A stretch of DNA of 64,000 bases, taken from NCBI RefSeq assembly GCF_003813865.1, contig NZ_RMVG01000002.1:452826-516825 (forward strand), given 5' to 3'. Source of the stretch: Candidatus Pantoea deserta (GTDB lineage: Bacteria; Pseudomonadota; Gammaproteobacteria; Enterobacterales; Enterobacteriaceae). Made by a program: the position numbers and the translations under genes. The notes beneath the pieces were generated by a model. It was given only the letters and a program-made list of their open reading frames with translations, was not told the DNA's origin and did not search any database. This document shows positions 18,223 to 27,802 of the stretch, in pieces (the stretch's first letter is position 1; the number at the start of each line of letters is the position of its first letter).

Positions 18223-20520
18223 ATGAAATGGATTTACTCTGTTAGTCTCGCTGTCTCACTCGCTCTGCAACCCGCGCTGGCTGAAGAGTTGATTGGTCCC
18301 CACCCGATGAACGCCGAGGCGCGCGACGCCTTCGTTAACCATCTTCTTACGCAAATGACGCTCGACGAGAAAATCGGTCAGCTCAGGCTCATCAGCGTCG
18401 GACCGGACAACCCGAAAGAGGCGATCCGCGACATGATCCACAAAGGACAGGTCGGCGCGATTTTTAACACCGTGACGCGTCAGGATATACGCGCCATGCA
18501 GGATCAGGTCATGCAGCTCAGCCGCCTGAAAATTCCGCTGTTCTTTGCCTACGACGTGGTGCACGGACAGCGCACGATTTTCCCGATTCCGCTGGCGCTG
18601 GCCGCCAGCTGGGATCTGGATGCGGTCAGCGAGGTCGGCCGGGTTTCTGCCTATGAAGCGGCCGACGACGGGTTGAATATGACCTGGGCGCCAATGGTCG
18701 ACGTCAGCCGCGAACCTCGCTGGGGACGCATCTCTGAAGGTTTTGGCGAAGATACCTGGCTCTCGTCGCAGATGGGCAGCAGCATGGTGAAAGCGATGCA
18801 GGGTAAAAGCGCCGCCGATCGCTACTCGGTCATGACCAGCGTGAAACACTTCGCCGCCTATGGCGGCGTAGAAGGCGGCCGCGACTACAATACCGTCGAT
18901 ATGAGTTCGCAGCGCCTGTTTCAGGATTATCTGCCGCCTTATAAAGCCTCGCTGGACGCGGGCAGCGGCGGGGTGATGGTGGCGCTTAACTCGCTGAACG
19001 GCGTGCCTGCCACGGCGGACAGCTGGCTGCTGAAAAAAGTGCTGCGCGACGACTGGAAGTTCAAAGGCATTACCATCAGCGACCACGGCGCGATTAAAGA
19101 GCTGCTCAAGCACGGCGTGGCGAGCGACCCGCAGGATGCGGTGCGCGTCGCGCTTAAGTCGGGCATCGATATGAGCATGAGCGACGAGTACTACAGCAAG
19201 TATCTGCCCGGCCTGGTGAAGAGCGGGGCGGTAAGCATGGCGGAGATCGACGACGCCGCGCGTCACGTGCTGAACGTAAAATACGATATGGGGCTGTTTA
19301 ACGATCCCTATAGTCATCTTGGCCCGAAAGAGAGCGATCCGCAGGACACCAATGCTGAAAGCCGTCTGCATCGCGCGGAAGCGCGCGACGTGGCGCGCAA
19401 GAGCATCGTGCTGCTGAAAAACCGGCTGGAAACGCTGCCGCTGAAGCGCTCAGGCACCATTGCGCTAATTGGACCGCTGGCCGACAGCCAGCGCGACATT
19501 ATGGGCAGCTGGTCGGCCGCCGGCGTGGCGAAGCAGTCAGTGAGCCTGTTGCAGGGCATGCGTGAAGCCACCGCGGGCAAAGCCACGCTGCTCTACGCCA
19601 AAGGGGCGAATATCAGCGATAACAAAGGCATTCAGGACTTCCTTAATCTCTATGAGCAGGCGGTATCGGTCGATACGCGCACGCCGCAGGCGATGATTGA
19701 CGAGGCGGTAGAGAAGGCGAAACAGGCGGATGTGGTGGTTGCCGCGGTCGGCGAGGCGCAGGGCATGGCGCATGAGGCCTCCAGCCGCAGCGAGCTGAGC
19801 ATCCCAGCCAGTCAGCAGAAGCTGCTGGCGGCGCTGAAGGCCACCGGCAAACCGCTGGTGATTGTGCTGATGAACGGTCGGCCGCTGACGCTGGTAAATG
19901 AAGATCGCATGGCGGACGCGCTGGTCGAAACCTGGTTCAGCGGCACCGAAGGCGGCAACGCGATCGCCGATGTGCTGTTTGGCGACTATAACCCGTCGGG
20001 CAAGCTGCCGATGACCTTCCCCCGTTCGGTTGGGCAGATCCCGCTCTACTACAACCATCTGCCGACCGGTCGTCCCTATAACTTTGCGAAACCCAATAAG
20101 TACACCTCGCACTATTACGACACGGTAAACGGTCCGCTCTATCCGTTTGGTTACGGCTTAAGCTATACCCGCTTTAGCGTGTCGCCCGTGAAGCTGTCGG
20201 CGCAAACCATGCCGCACGATGGCACCATAGAAGCCAGCGTAACGGTCACCAATACCGGCAAGCGCGACGGCGCGACCGTGGTGCAGATGTACCTTAACGA
20301 TCCGGTCGCCTCTGTCAGCCGTCCGGTGCGCGAGCTGCGTGGCTTTAAGCGCATTATGCTGAAAGCCGGCGAGTCGCAGTCGGTCAGTTTTAAGATCGAC
20401 GTCGATGCGCTGAAGTTCTGGAATCAGCAGATGCAGCAGGTGGCGGAGCCGGGCAAATTTAATGTGATGATCGGGCTTGACTCTGTGCGTACGCAGAACG
20501 CACAGTTCGACTATCAGTAA
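18223..20520 (+). CDS. bglX: Periplasmic beta-glucosidase BglX (GH3)
   Basis: 765 residues, the same length as E. coli BglX. Exo-acting GH3 enzyme of the periplasm that cleaves terminal beta-D-glucose. Signal peptide MKWIYSVSLAVSLALQPALA. The N-terminal TIM barrel carries the nucleophile in ITISDHGAI (Asp287) and the KHF motif (208-210). The alpha/beta sandwich and a C-terminal fibronectin-III-like domain (EASVTVTNTGKRDGATVVQMYL) follow. The frame is open to 18064, but ATG 18223 gives the signal peptide and the family N terminus. A small hairpin follows the stop without a T-run. Confidence 0.95.
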   Translation: MKWIYSVSLAVSLALQPALAEELIGPHPMNAEARDAFVNHLLTQMTLDEKIGQLRLISVGPDNPKEAIRDMIHKGQVGAIFNTVTRQDIRAMQDQVMQLSRLKIPLFFAYDVVHGQRTIFPIPLALAASWDLDAVSEVGRVSAYEAADDGLNMTWAPMVDVSREPRWGRISEGFGEDTWLSSQMGSSMVKAMQGKSAADRYSVMTSVKHFAAYGGVEGGRDYNTVDMSSQRLFQDYLPPYKASLDAGSGGVMVALNSLNGVPATADSWLLKKVLRDDWKFKGITISDHGAIKELLKHGVASDPQDAVRVALKSGIDMSMSDEYYSKYLPGLVKSGAVSMAEIDDAARHVLNVKYDMGLFNDPYSHLGPKESDPQDTNAESRLHRAEARDVARKSIVLLKNRLETLPLKRSGTIALIGPLADSQRDIMGSWSAAGVAKQSVSLLQGMREATAGKATLLYAKGANISDNKGIQDFLNLYEQAVSVDTRTPQAMIDEAVEKAKQADVVVAAVGEAQGMAHEASSRSELSIPASQQKLLAALKATGKPLVIVLMNGRPLTLVNEDRMADALVETWFSGTEGGNAIADVLFGDYNPSGKLPMTFPRSVGQIPLYYNHLPTGRPYNFAKPNKYTSHYYDTVNGPLYPFGYGLSYTRFSVSPVKLSAQTMPHDGTIEASVTVTNTGKRDGATVVQMYLNDPVASVSRPVRELRGFKRIMLKAGESQSVSFKIDVDALKFWNQQMQQVAEPGKFNVMIGLDSVRTQNAQFDYQ

Positions 20521-20592
20521 TCATGCGTTACGCCGTTCTCCCGGCCGCCGTGTCGGGAGAGCGGAACAAATGCTTAACCCCGCCAGACCGCT

Positions 20593-21465
20593 ATGAACAC
20601 ACTCCGCAATCGTATCCAGAATCAGGTTTTTCGCGTTAACGGCCTGGCGCTAAACGAATTTGATATTTCGCAGCCGCCCGGCGACCCAGGCTTGTTTGGC
20701 CCGGACAGCGTAATCTGGCGCGTGCACGGCGACTTCCCCTCAATGTTGTGCGGCGGCATCAGCGCCTTACTGCTGCAAATGCTGCATCCTTCCGCGCTGG
20801 CAGGCGTCTGGGATCACTCGAACTTTCGTCAGGATATGCTGGGGCGCTTGCGCCGGACCAGCCAGTTCATCGCCGTTACCACCTTCGGCAATCGTCATGA
20901 CGCGAATGTGCTGATTGAGCGGGTCAAAAACATTCATCTGCGCGTCAGCGGCGTCGATAATTATGGCCAGCCCTATGCCGCCAGCGATCCGCATCTGCTG
21001 ACCTGGGTACACGTGGCTGAAACCAGCGCCTTTCTCGCCTCTCATCTGCGCTTTAAAAATCCGCGGCTCAGCCTGGCGGAACAGGATCGCTATTATCAGG
21101 AGGCGGCGCAGATTGCCGAAGCGCTGGGCGCGACCGGAGTGCCCAAAAGCGTCGAAGCGGTCGCGCGCTATCTGTACAGCATGCGCAGCGAGCTGCGTTA
21201 CGACGAGCGTACCGCGGAGGTAACGCGACTGCTGCGTCAGGCGCCTGCGCCGGGCTGGCAGGCGAAACCCGCTATGCGGGTAATGCTGAAATCGGGCATG
21301 GCGCTGCTGCCCGACTGGGCGCAGAAAATGTCGGGCTACCATTTCAGTCCGCTGACGCGCGTTTTGCTCGACGGAGAGATGCGGCTGCTGGCGAAAACGC
21401 TGCGCTGGTCGATCACGCGCGGCGCTTATCATCGCGCCATGCTGCGTATGGGGCGGCAACCTTAA
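20593..21465 (+). CDS. DUF2236 (MpaB-type) putative oxygenase
   Basis: 290 residues. Features of the DUF2236/MpaB family are visible: VIWRVHGDFPSMLCGGISALLLQMLHPSALAGV near the N terminus, the HLLTWVHVAETSAFL segment and an RYLYSMRSELRYD stretch. Fungal MpaB and bacterial relatives such as latex-clearing protein bind haem through conserved His and Arg residues; haem binding here is inferred. There is no signal peptide. It lies 72 nt after bglX with no obvious ribosome site. Substrate unknown. Confidence 0.7.
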   Translation: MNTLRNRIQNQVFRVNGLALNEFDISQPPGDPGLFGPDSVIWRVHGDFPSMLCGGISALLLQMLHPSALAGVWDHSNFRQDMLGRLRRTSQFIAVTTFGNRHDANVLIERVKNIHLRVSGVDNYGQPYAASDPHLLTWVHVAETSAFLASHLRFKNPRLSLAEQDRYYQEAAQIAEALGATGVPKSVEAVARYLYSMRSELRYDERTAEVTRLLRQAPAPGWQAKPAMRVMLKSGMALLPDWAQKMSGYHFSPLTRVLLDGEMRLLAKTLRWSITRGAYHRAMLRMGRQP

Positions 21466-21549
21466 CGCTGTCTTAACGATTTGCTGAGACAAGGCCGCGC
21501 AGAGACCGGCACGGCTTAACAGCGCCGCGCCGGGAAAGATAAAGAGCGG

Positions 21550-21843
21550 TTAAGTTCGAAACTCATCATGCGGCCGGGTGTAGGTGCGCGGGGCGCGCGC
21601 CTGCCGCCGCCGCATCGCCTGACGCTGCTGAGTGTAATGCGCCAGCACGCCGAGTCCGGTGCCGATCAGGCCCAGCGACAGCAGAACAGGGTAAAGCTCG
21701 GCAGGCAGCAGCAGCAGCGCCATCAGGCCCGACACCACCAGCGTGGCGGCCAGCGTGAGCCAGGGGTAACGACAGAGAAGCCAGAGAAAAAGCGCGGGAG
21801 CCACCACATCGCGCCAGACAAAATCGGGTATGGGCAGCATCAT
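21550..21843 (-). CDS. Small inner-membrane protein, unknown function
   Basis: About 97 residues from ATG 21843. The next codon, also ATG (21840), has better spacing to the GGAGG just upstream and may be the real start. Two hydrophobic stretches (APALFLWLLCRYPWLTLAATLVVSGLMALLL and YPVLLSLGLIGTGLGVLAHY) suggest two or three membrane helices. They are followed by a short basic Arg/Gln-rich tail likely in the cytoplasm. I do not recognise the family. It is divergent from the SUFU-type gene. Confidence 0.6.
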   Translation of the reverse strand: MMLPIPDFVWRDVVAPALFLWLLCRYPWLTLAATLVVSGLMALLLLPAELYPVLLSLGLIGTGLGVLAHYTQQRQAMRRRQARAPRTYTRPHDEFRT

Positions 21844-22106
21844 GCGCCTCCGATAAAAAGGGTAAAGCGACCTTAGCACAGGGCTGAACGTGAAAAACGC
21901 GAATAGCCTTTCACCCTCCGCCAGGCTCATGCTTTAGCCGGGCTGCGCGTTTATTCGCGCCGTTGCCGCGATCGCTTTACCGTTGCTTACGCTTGTGTTG
22001 CAGCCGCGATCCGACTTTGAGATTTTTACCCTTGTCTCGCATGGCGGCAGTCGGGATCCTGCTCTAATCTCGGGGAAATGGATCCCCCAGGCTTTGTCGA
22101 GGCGCT
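21844..22106. other. Divergent intergenic region
   Basis: 263 bases between the small membrane protein and the SUFU-type gene. They presumably contain divergent promoters, but I see no convincing -35/-10 pair, operator or small gene. Confidence 0.3.
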
Positions 22107-23216
22107 ATGACATACCAACCTCTGATTGCTGAGGTCCACAATCAGCAACATACACTGACGGCGATTGTCGAACAGGATGAGCGCACCGCTTACTTCTACA
22201 TCTGGCCGACGGACCTGTTTCGCAGCCAGTATGCGGTGCGCGGCTGCTGGCTGCGCAACCTGCTGCCAGCGCCGGCGCAGGAAGATCGCGCGGCGATGGA
22301 GCAGGGCATTGCGCCGCTGCTCAGCGCCGAGTTTTGCCGCACTCTGGAAGCTGAGCCGCCGCTCGATCCGGCAGGTTTGCAGGTATTATGGGAGCCGAGC
22401 GATGACGGCGCGGCGCTGTGGTACTACGGTCAGCTGCTGGCGGTAATCCCCGGCTGGAGCCTTTACCAGGATAAACAGGTCAGCTTCTCTGCCGGCTGCA
22501 TCAAGAAAAACCGCCTTACCGCGCCGCTCGGCTCCGCGTCTACCAACGACTACTACGCACGCGCTGAACATCAGCGTCAGTTCTGGCGCGACTGGCACGA
22601 CGGCAACGAATGGGAGCGGGTGCAGCTGAAGCTGATGGAGAGCTATCAGGCCCACTTCGGCGAGTCGGTAAAATATTACGCCATCGATCAGGGCAGCTGG
22701 CCGCCAATGGCCATCTCCCAACACTGGCATCAGGGCGCGTGGTATTTTCTCACGCTTGGCATGAGCATCCGGCCGATGCCGCAGGTCGACTACCTGTTTG
22801 ATGAGCTGGCCCCACAGTACCGCCGCATCGAGCTGGCTATGGCGGTAGATGGCGAAGTGATGACCGAGGGCAATGCCGTTCAGATGGCAAGCGCGCTGGC
22901 GGAGTTCGCGCATCTGCCCTGGGCGCGCCTGACCTGGCTGGGGGAAGGCCATACGCTGGCGTCGGAAGTGGCGCCGGTGGGTTTTGAAAGTTTCCTGCTT
23001 GCCAACGCGCTGGCGGACGACGCGGCGCAGTTCAAGCTGCCAAAACGCGACGGCGACCGGCCGACGCTGCTGTGGGCGACGCCCATCACCGAAGCCGAGC
23101 GCCAGTTCGCTCAGGCCGATGAGCTGGGCGGTCAGCAGCTGGCCGAGCGATTAATGGCGGCGGGGAATAACCATATCTTTCGTCCGCGCCAGCAGGTGGT
23201 GGACAGCGAAACCTGA
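22107..23216 (+). CDS. Suppressor-of-fused (SUFU) domain protein
   Basis: 369 residues, soluble, no signal peptide. The second half (about 180-320) resembles the bacterial SUFU-like domain: WPPMAISQHW, YFLTLGMSIRPMPQVDYLF, YRRIELAM, LPWARLTWLGEGHTL. The N-terminal half is Trp- and Leu-rich with no family I can name. In animals Sufu inhibits Gli factors; in bacteria such proteins often sit near toxins or immunity genes and may act in protein-protein inhibition, but no role is proven. Neighbours are unrelated, so context does not help. The domain call rests on recalled similarity. Confidence 0.6.
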   Translation: MTYQPLIAEVHNQQHTLTAIVEQDERTAYFYIWPTDLFRSQYAVRGCWLRNLLPAPAQEDRAAMEQGIAPLLSAEFCRTLEAEPPLDPAGLQVLWEPSDDGAALWYYGQLLAVIPGWSLYQDKQVSFSAGCIKKNRLTAPLGSASTNDYYARAEHQRQFWRDWHDGNEWERVQLKLMESYQAHFGESVKYYAIDQGSWPPMAISQHWHQGAWYFLTLGMSIRPMPQVDYLFDELAPQYRRIELAMAVDGEVMTEGNAVQMASALAEFAHLPWARLTWLGEGHTLASEVAPVGFESFLLANALADDAAQFKLPKRDGDRPTLLWATPITEAERQFAQADELGGQQLAERLMAAGNNHIFRPRQQVVDSET

Positions 23217-23314
23217 CCACAGCGCGCTGTTCAGGCAGCGCGCAACGATCTCTCTGTCACCTGCTAAATAGTCACCTGGCTCAACTACTTGTTAAATTTG
23301 TGATCCTGCTCGCC

Positions 23315-23341
23315 TCAAGTTACCCCTGGCCGCGCCGTTAA
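23315..23341 (+). promoter_or_regulatory. Sigma-28 (FliA) promoter of the chemoreceptor gene
   Basis: TCAAGTTA (23315-23322), exactly 11 nt, then GCCGTTAA (23334-23341), against the enteric consensus TAAAGTTT-N11-GCCGATAA. It lies about 45 nt upstream of the ATG at 23384, with AGGGGA as ribosome site. Confidence 0.75.
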
Positions 23342-23383
23342 CCCTGATCAGGCAATCGCGCCATTTCTGCCAGGGGAAAGCAG

Positions 23384-25279
23384 ATGTTTAAAACAACTCA
23401 ATCCCGCTTTACTGCGGTTCTAGTGGTTTTTTTTCTCGTTTTGATGCTAATCACCGTGCTGGTGATCAAACAGTTTATCGCTCCGCAGTTAACCGCTAAC
23501 CAGAGCCAGCTGGTGCGCTATCAGGTCAACGCGCTGGCGAGCGGCATCGTCGAACAAATGAACCGCGTACAGGCGCAGCAGCGCGCTATCACCGAAAGCG
23601 CGGGCGTGATGGAGAGTCCAGCTATCGATCAGCTGCTGCCCGCCCTGGTTAACCAGTATCAGGACAGCAACGTCTTTGGCGGCGGTATCTGGCCGTTGCC
23701 CAACCTCCGCGATCCGGCGAAAGAGAAAGACAGCAGCTTCTTTGCGCGCAACGCCAGCAACCAGCTACAGGTGAATACCTACTGGAACTCCGATGCCGCG
23801 GATAAATACTGGGAGCAGCCGTGGTACCGGGACGGCATGGCCGCTGCGAAAGGCCAGTGCGCCTGGGCGAAGGCGTATCAGGATGCCGCCAGCCCCCAGC
23901 CGCGCACCAACTGCGCGATGGCCATCTACCGTGACGGCACCGTCTGGGGCGTCGCCACCATCGACGTTACCCTCGGCTTTTTCAACCACCTGGCGAAAGA
24001 GATGGGCGAAGCCATTCAGGGCCGCGTGCTGATTGTTGAAGCCGATGGCAAAGTGGTCGGCAATGCCGCGCTGGTCGACGGCACGCCGAAGCTGGAGAAC
24101 CTCGCCGATCTGCAACTGCCGATGGCGGCCCCGCTGAAAACGCTGCTCTCCAGCGCCGGCGCTCAGCCGACCGAAACGACGTTTGACGGCGAAGACGGCG
24201 AACATACGCTGTTCCTGCAGGCGATCGCTGGCAGCCCCTGGTATCTGGCCAGCGACGTGCCGACCAGCCTCCTGACCGCGCAAACGCACAGTATGCTGAC
24301 GCGTCTGGGCCTGGTGCAAATTCCGCTGGCGATCGTGCTGCTGCTGGTGCTGCTGGGCTTTATTCGCTCCATGATGCAGCGCCTCAGCCTGCTCAATCGC
24401 AATATCGATGCGCTGTCGCAGGGCGGCGCCGATCTGACTCAGCGTCTGCCGGCCAGCAATAGCCCGGAATTTAACGCCGTCGCGCAAAGCTTCAACAACT
24501 TTATCGGTTACTTGCAGGGGCTGATGCGTCAGGTGGGCGACAGCGCGCTGGCCATTACCGCCGCCTCGCGCGAAATCGCCAGCGGCAACGCCAACCTCTC
24601 CTCGCGCACGGAAGATCAGGCCAGCTCTATCGTTGAAACGGCGGCGTCAATGGAGGAGCTGACCGGGACGGTGCGGCAGAACGCCGACAACGCCACCCAT
24701 GCCAATCAGCTGGCGGGCAATGCTTCGCAGGTCGCCGCGCGCGGGACCGAGGTGGTGCGTCAGGTCGTCAGCACCATGGGCGAGATCCACCACTCTTCAC
24801 GCAAAGTGGTCGATATTATCAGCGTCATCGACAGCATCGCTTTCCAGACCAATATCCTGGCGCTAAACGCCGCGGTCGAGGCCGCCCGCGCAGGGGAGCA
24901 GGGACGGGGTTTCGCGGTGGTGGCGTCGGAAGTGCGTAATCTGGCGCAGCGTTCGGCCAACTCGGCGCGTGAAATCAAAAAGCTGATTGAAGAGTCGGTC
25001 GCCAACATCGACGCGGGCAGCCAGCTGGTGGAACAGGCGGGCGAAACCATGGATGAACTGATGCAGGGCGTCAGCAGCGTGACGACGCTGATGAGCGAAA
25101 TCATGTCTGCCAGCCGCGAACAGAGCATGGGCATTGAGCAGGTCAACGTGGCGATCACGCAGCTCGACGGCACCACGCAGCAGAACGCCGCGCTGGTGGA
25201 GCAGGTTTCCGCCGCCGCTCAGGCCATGGAGGAGCAGAGCGTCCAGCTGGAGCAGGTGGTGCAGAGCTTCCGTCTGTAA
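23384..25279 (+). CDS. Methyl-accepting chemotaxis protein with periplasmic Cache-type sensor
   Basis: 631 residues. First membrane helix at about 10-32, then a periplasmic Cache-like ligand domain (about 35-300; [21 protein letters not shown] and [13 protein letters not shown] are typical). A second helix lies at about 308-330, followed by a HAMP domain and a cytoplasmic signalling coiled coil. The hairpin tip has [30 protein letters not shown] and the conserved [15 protein letters not shown]. It ends in VVQSFRL, without a C-terminal NWETF-like CheR/CheB docking peptide, so methylation would depend on other receptors. Ligand unknown. The sigma-28 promoter ties it to flagellar regulation. Confidence 0.92.
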   Translation: MFKTTQSRFTAVLVVFFLVLMLITVLVIKQFIAPQLTANQSQLVRYQVNALASGIVEQMNRVQAQQRAITESAGVMESPAIDQLLPALVNQYQDSNVFGGGIWPLPNLRDPAKEKDSSFFARNASNQLQVNTYWNSDAADKYWEQPWYRDGMAAAKGQCAWAKAYQDAASPQPRTNCAMAIYRDGTVWGVATIDVTLGFFNHLAKEMGEAIQGRVLIVEADGKVVGNAALVDGTPKLENLADLQLPMAAPLKTLLSSAGAQPTETTFDGEDGEHTLFLQAIAGSPWYLASDVPTSLLTAQTHSMLTRLGLVQIPLAIVLLLVLLGFIRSMMQRLSLLNRNIDALSQGGADLTQRLPASNSPEFNAVAQSFNNFIGYLQGLMRQVGDSALAITAASREIASGNANLSSRTEDQASSIVETAASMEELTGTVRQNADNATHANQLAGNASQVAARGTEVVRQVVSTMGEIHHSSRKVVDIISVIDSIAFQTNILALNAAVEAARAGEQGRGFAVVASEVRNLAQRSANSAREIKKLIEESVANIDAGSQLVEQAGETMDELMQGVSSVTTLMSEIMSASREQSMGIEQVNVAITQLDGTTQQNAALVEQVSAAAQAMEEQSVQLEQVVQSFRL

Positions 25280-25544
25280 TACCAGGGAACCGGCTCGCCT
25301 TTCAGACGGCTGCCGCCTGAGCAGGCAACTAAAGCGTGCCGCGCAAGGAAGCGCGCGGGCCAGACCGCCAGGGACGGCCTACGCGTCCAGGCGAGCGGGC
25401 CTTGTCTTACCTCGCCGTACAGGGTGATTTCTCTCACGGGCTTGCGCAGGCGGCCCGTTCTCATTTGCGAAAAAGCACAAATTCACGCGGCATAAAATGG
25501 CAGGGATGTGCCAGAATAGTTGAGAGTAATCTTAAGGAATCCCC

Positions 25545-26078
25545 ATGTCTGCTATTGAAGTTATTCTTGTCGACCATCTCGATCGCCCCACTGGTAAAAT
25601 GGAAAAGCTGGAAGTGCATGAGAAGGGATTACTGCATCGCGCGGTGACGGTTTACGTTTTTAATTCCCGCGGCGAACTGCTGTTACAGCGCCGCGCCAGC
25701 GGCAAATACCACTGTGGCGGACTCTGGAGCAACACCACCTGCGGCCATCCTTATCCCGCCGAGCCGACCCAGCAGGCGGCGGAGCGCCGTTTGTTTGAAG
25801 AGATGGGACTGACGCTGTCGCTTACGCCGGTGTTCGAACTGAGCTATAACCTGCCGCTCAGCAATGGTCTGACCGAGCATGAATATGGGCACGTTTACTT
25901 CGCCGTCAGCGACGACCTTCCCGCGCCCAATCCGCTTGAGGCTGACGACTGGTGCTATCGCTCCGTTGGCGATATTCAGCGGGCGATGCTGGACGATCCC
26001 CAGCAGTTCACGCCCTGGTTTCTCTATACCTTTCCGCGCATCCCGGCCTATCTGAATGCGCTGAGCATGCCAGCGTAA
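25545..26078 (+). CDS. idi: Isopentenyl-diphosphate delta-isomerase
   Basis: 177 residues. Type I (Nudix-fold) enzyme interconverting isopentenyl and dimethylallyl diphosphate in the cytoplasm. Catalytic Cys66 is in WSNTTCGHP, the acidic pair is at Glu111/Glu113 in TEHEYGH, and the metal-binding Nudix segment is AAERRLFEEMGL. AAGGA precedes the ATG. The gene stands alone rather than in a carotenoid cluster. A GC-rich hairpin at 26090-26105 separates it from the convergent MFS gene. Confidence 0.94.
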   Translation: MSAIEVILVDHLDRPTGKMEKLEVHEKGLLHRAVTVYVFNSRGELLLQRRASGKYHCGGLWSNTTCGHPYPAEPTQQAAERRLFEEMGLTLSLTPVFELSYNLPLSNGLTEHEYGHVYFAVSDDLPAPNPLEADDWCYRSVGDIQRAMLDDPQQFTPWFLYTFPRIPAYLNALSMPA

Positions 26079-26117
26079 AACAGCAGAGACCGCCCGGCCG
26101 GGCGGCCTTCAGCACCT

Positions 26118-27593
26118 TTAACGCGCGGCAAAATCCTCAGCGTCCACATCATAGCCCGACGGCTCCCAGCGGATCGCCAGCAGGGCCAGCAGACCGGTCA
26201 GCGGCGCCAGCAAGATCACCCAGAACACGCCGGTGCCCAGCGCCGCGACCAGCACCGGAAACAGAAACAGCGAGACGGTGGAGCTGCCGCGCATCAGGGT
26301 CTGATTAAAGCCGACGCCGACGCCACGCAGCGAGGTTGGGTAGCTGAGTGAAGCAAAGGTCATGGTGTGCGAGCCGGGACCAAAACCCTGACCAAACAGG
26401 AACAGCGCCAGCATTGCGATCGCGATGGCCGCCTCCTGACCGCCTTCGGGACGTCCGATCAGCGCCAGACCCAGCAGCGCCGCGCACTGACAGGCGTAGC
26501 CCGCGACCGACATCTTCCACGCGCCGAGACGCGGCACCAGCCGCACCGCCAGCACGCCGCCGACAAAGGCAAACAGCAGATTAAGCGCCAGCGACACCAG
26601 AATAGTGGTCAGCATCGACTGGGCGAAAAAGCTGGTAATGATCACCGGCAGGCCAAATGCTACTGCATTATAGGCAAAGGAAGAGGCGACAGAGGTGAGG
26701 GTCGCCAGCAGCGTGCGGCGCCGGTAAACGCCCTGGAGCAGCGCGCCATAGTTGCGCCAGCTGGCGCGACGCGCGGGTTGAACCGGCGACGTCGGCGCAT
26801 CGCTGGCGACCTGCGCATTGATATTCCACGCGCGGCGCAGAATGGCCGCGGCGCCGTTAAGGTCGCCCTGATTAGCGGCCCACACCGGGGACTCGCTCAT
26901 ATAGCGGCTGCGGATGGCGATAATAATCAGCGCAGGCACCGCGCCGAAACCGAGGATCAGGCGCCACAGCCAGTCGGTATGGCTCTCCGGCAGCACCGCA
27001 TAGAGCAGCAGCACCAGCAGATAGGAGATGCTGATCGCCGCATACCAGGTAGGACACCACATCGCCACGCTGGCGGCCTTATTGCCCTGGCCGCGCAGGC
27101 GGGAAAACTCGGCGAGAAACGCCATCGCGACGGGTAAGTCGATGCCGACGCCCAGCCCCATCACAAAGCGCGCGCCGCCGAGCACATACTCATTAGGCGC
27201 GAAAGCGCAGGCCAGCGCCGCCACCACAAAAAAGAACATATCCGCCATAAACACACGGTAGCGGCCAATTTTATCGGTCAGGTAGCCGCCGATCAGCGCG
27301 CCGACGATAGCGCCGAAGGTAATCGCCGAGGCGACCATACCGGTGCCGGTCGGGGTCAGATTAAACTCGCGCGCGACATCCTTGATGCCAAACGCCAGCG
27401 CGCCAAGATCGTAGGCGTCGAGAAAAACGCCGCCCAGCGCAATTGCCACCACGATGCGTGCATTGTTGCGTGCGCCTTCGCCATCGTTAATCAGTCGGGA
27501 AACGTCCGCAGCGCTGCGGATCCACTGGGTTTCGCCGCCGGTCTGGCTCCCTGTCAATGCCACCTGAGCAGCAGAAGAAGTAAGGTCGGTCAT
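26118..27593 (-). CDS. MFS transporter (metabolite:proton symporter type), possibly MetJ-controlled
   Basis: 491 residues from ATG 27593; the frame continues upstream but only through promoter DNA. There are about 12 membrane helices, with a soluble loop after helix 6. Motifs resemble the sugar/aromatic-acid symporter branch: GVFLDAYDLGALAFGI in helix 1, GGYLTDKIGRYRVF between helices 2 and 3, and DLPVAMAFLAEFSRLRGQG. Asp in helix 1 suggests proton coupling. No substrate can be named from sequence. The upstream operator with a met-box core suggests a methionine- or sulphur-related substrate, which is inference only. Confidence 0.8.
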   Translation of the reverse strand: MTDLTSSAAQVALTGSQTGGETQWIRSAADVSRLINDGEGARNNARIVVAIALGGVFLDAYDLGALAFGIKDVAREFNLTPTGTGMVASAITFGAIVGALIGGYLTDKIGRYRVFMADMFFFVVAALACAFAPNEYVLGGARFVMGLGVGIDLPVAMAFLAEFSRLRGQGNKAASVAMWCPTWYAAISISYLLVLLLYAVLPESHTDWLWRLILGFGAVPALIIIAIRSRYMSESPVWAANQGDLNGAAAILRRAWNINAQVASDAPTSPVQPARRASWRNYGALLQGVYRRRTLLATLTSVASSFAYNAVAFGLPVIITSFFAQSMLTTILVSLALNLLFAFVGGVLAVRLVPRLGAWKMSVAGYACQCAALLGLALIGRPEGGQEAAIAIAMLALFLFGQGFGPGSHTMTFASLSYPTSLRGVGVGFNQTLMRGSSTVSLFLFPVLVAALGTGVFWVILLAPLTGLLALLAIRWEPSGYDVDAEDFAAR

Positions 27594-27632
27594 AATGTTG
27601 TCTGTAATTTTAACTAAAGTGAGCGGGCATCT

Positions 27633-27656
27633 TACCGTCCAGACGTCTGGACGTAA
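27633..27656. promoter_or_regulatory. MetJ-type operator: perfect 18-bp palindrome
   Basis: CGTCCAGACGTCTGGACG at 27636-27653 is a perfect palindrome whose centre, AGACGTCT (27641-27648), is exactly the met-box consensus. Flanking 8-mers TACCGTCC and GGACGTAA match 4/8 and 5/8, as in tandem met boxes. A possible leftward -10 (GATAAT, 27674-27669) places it just past the start of the MFS transcript. A LacI- or GntR-type operator is the alternative. Confidence 0.55.
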
Positions 27657-27802
27657 ATCATTTTGGTTATTATCCATACGGTAAAATGCTAAAAAAGTCA
27701 GGGTGCAAAAGGTCACGCTTTGGATAATGTATGAAGCGGCAGGTGACGGAGCGACTACTCTGTAAAGAAATGTCATCACACATCAAAATAAAGGAATCCA
27801 CT

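Noticed and set aside
18256..19371. 371-codon frame antisense to bglX
   Set aside because: bglX is complete and full length; the antisense frame shows no family features.
25280..25544. Search for a small gene or terminator between the chemoreceptor and idi
   Set aside because: GC-rich frames here lack ribosome sites; no stem with a T-run and no properly spaced promoter pair was found.
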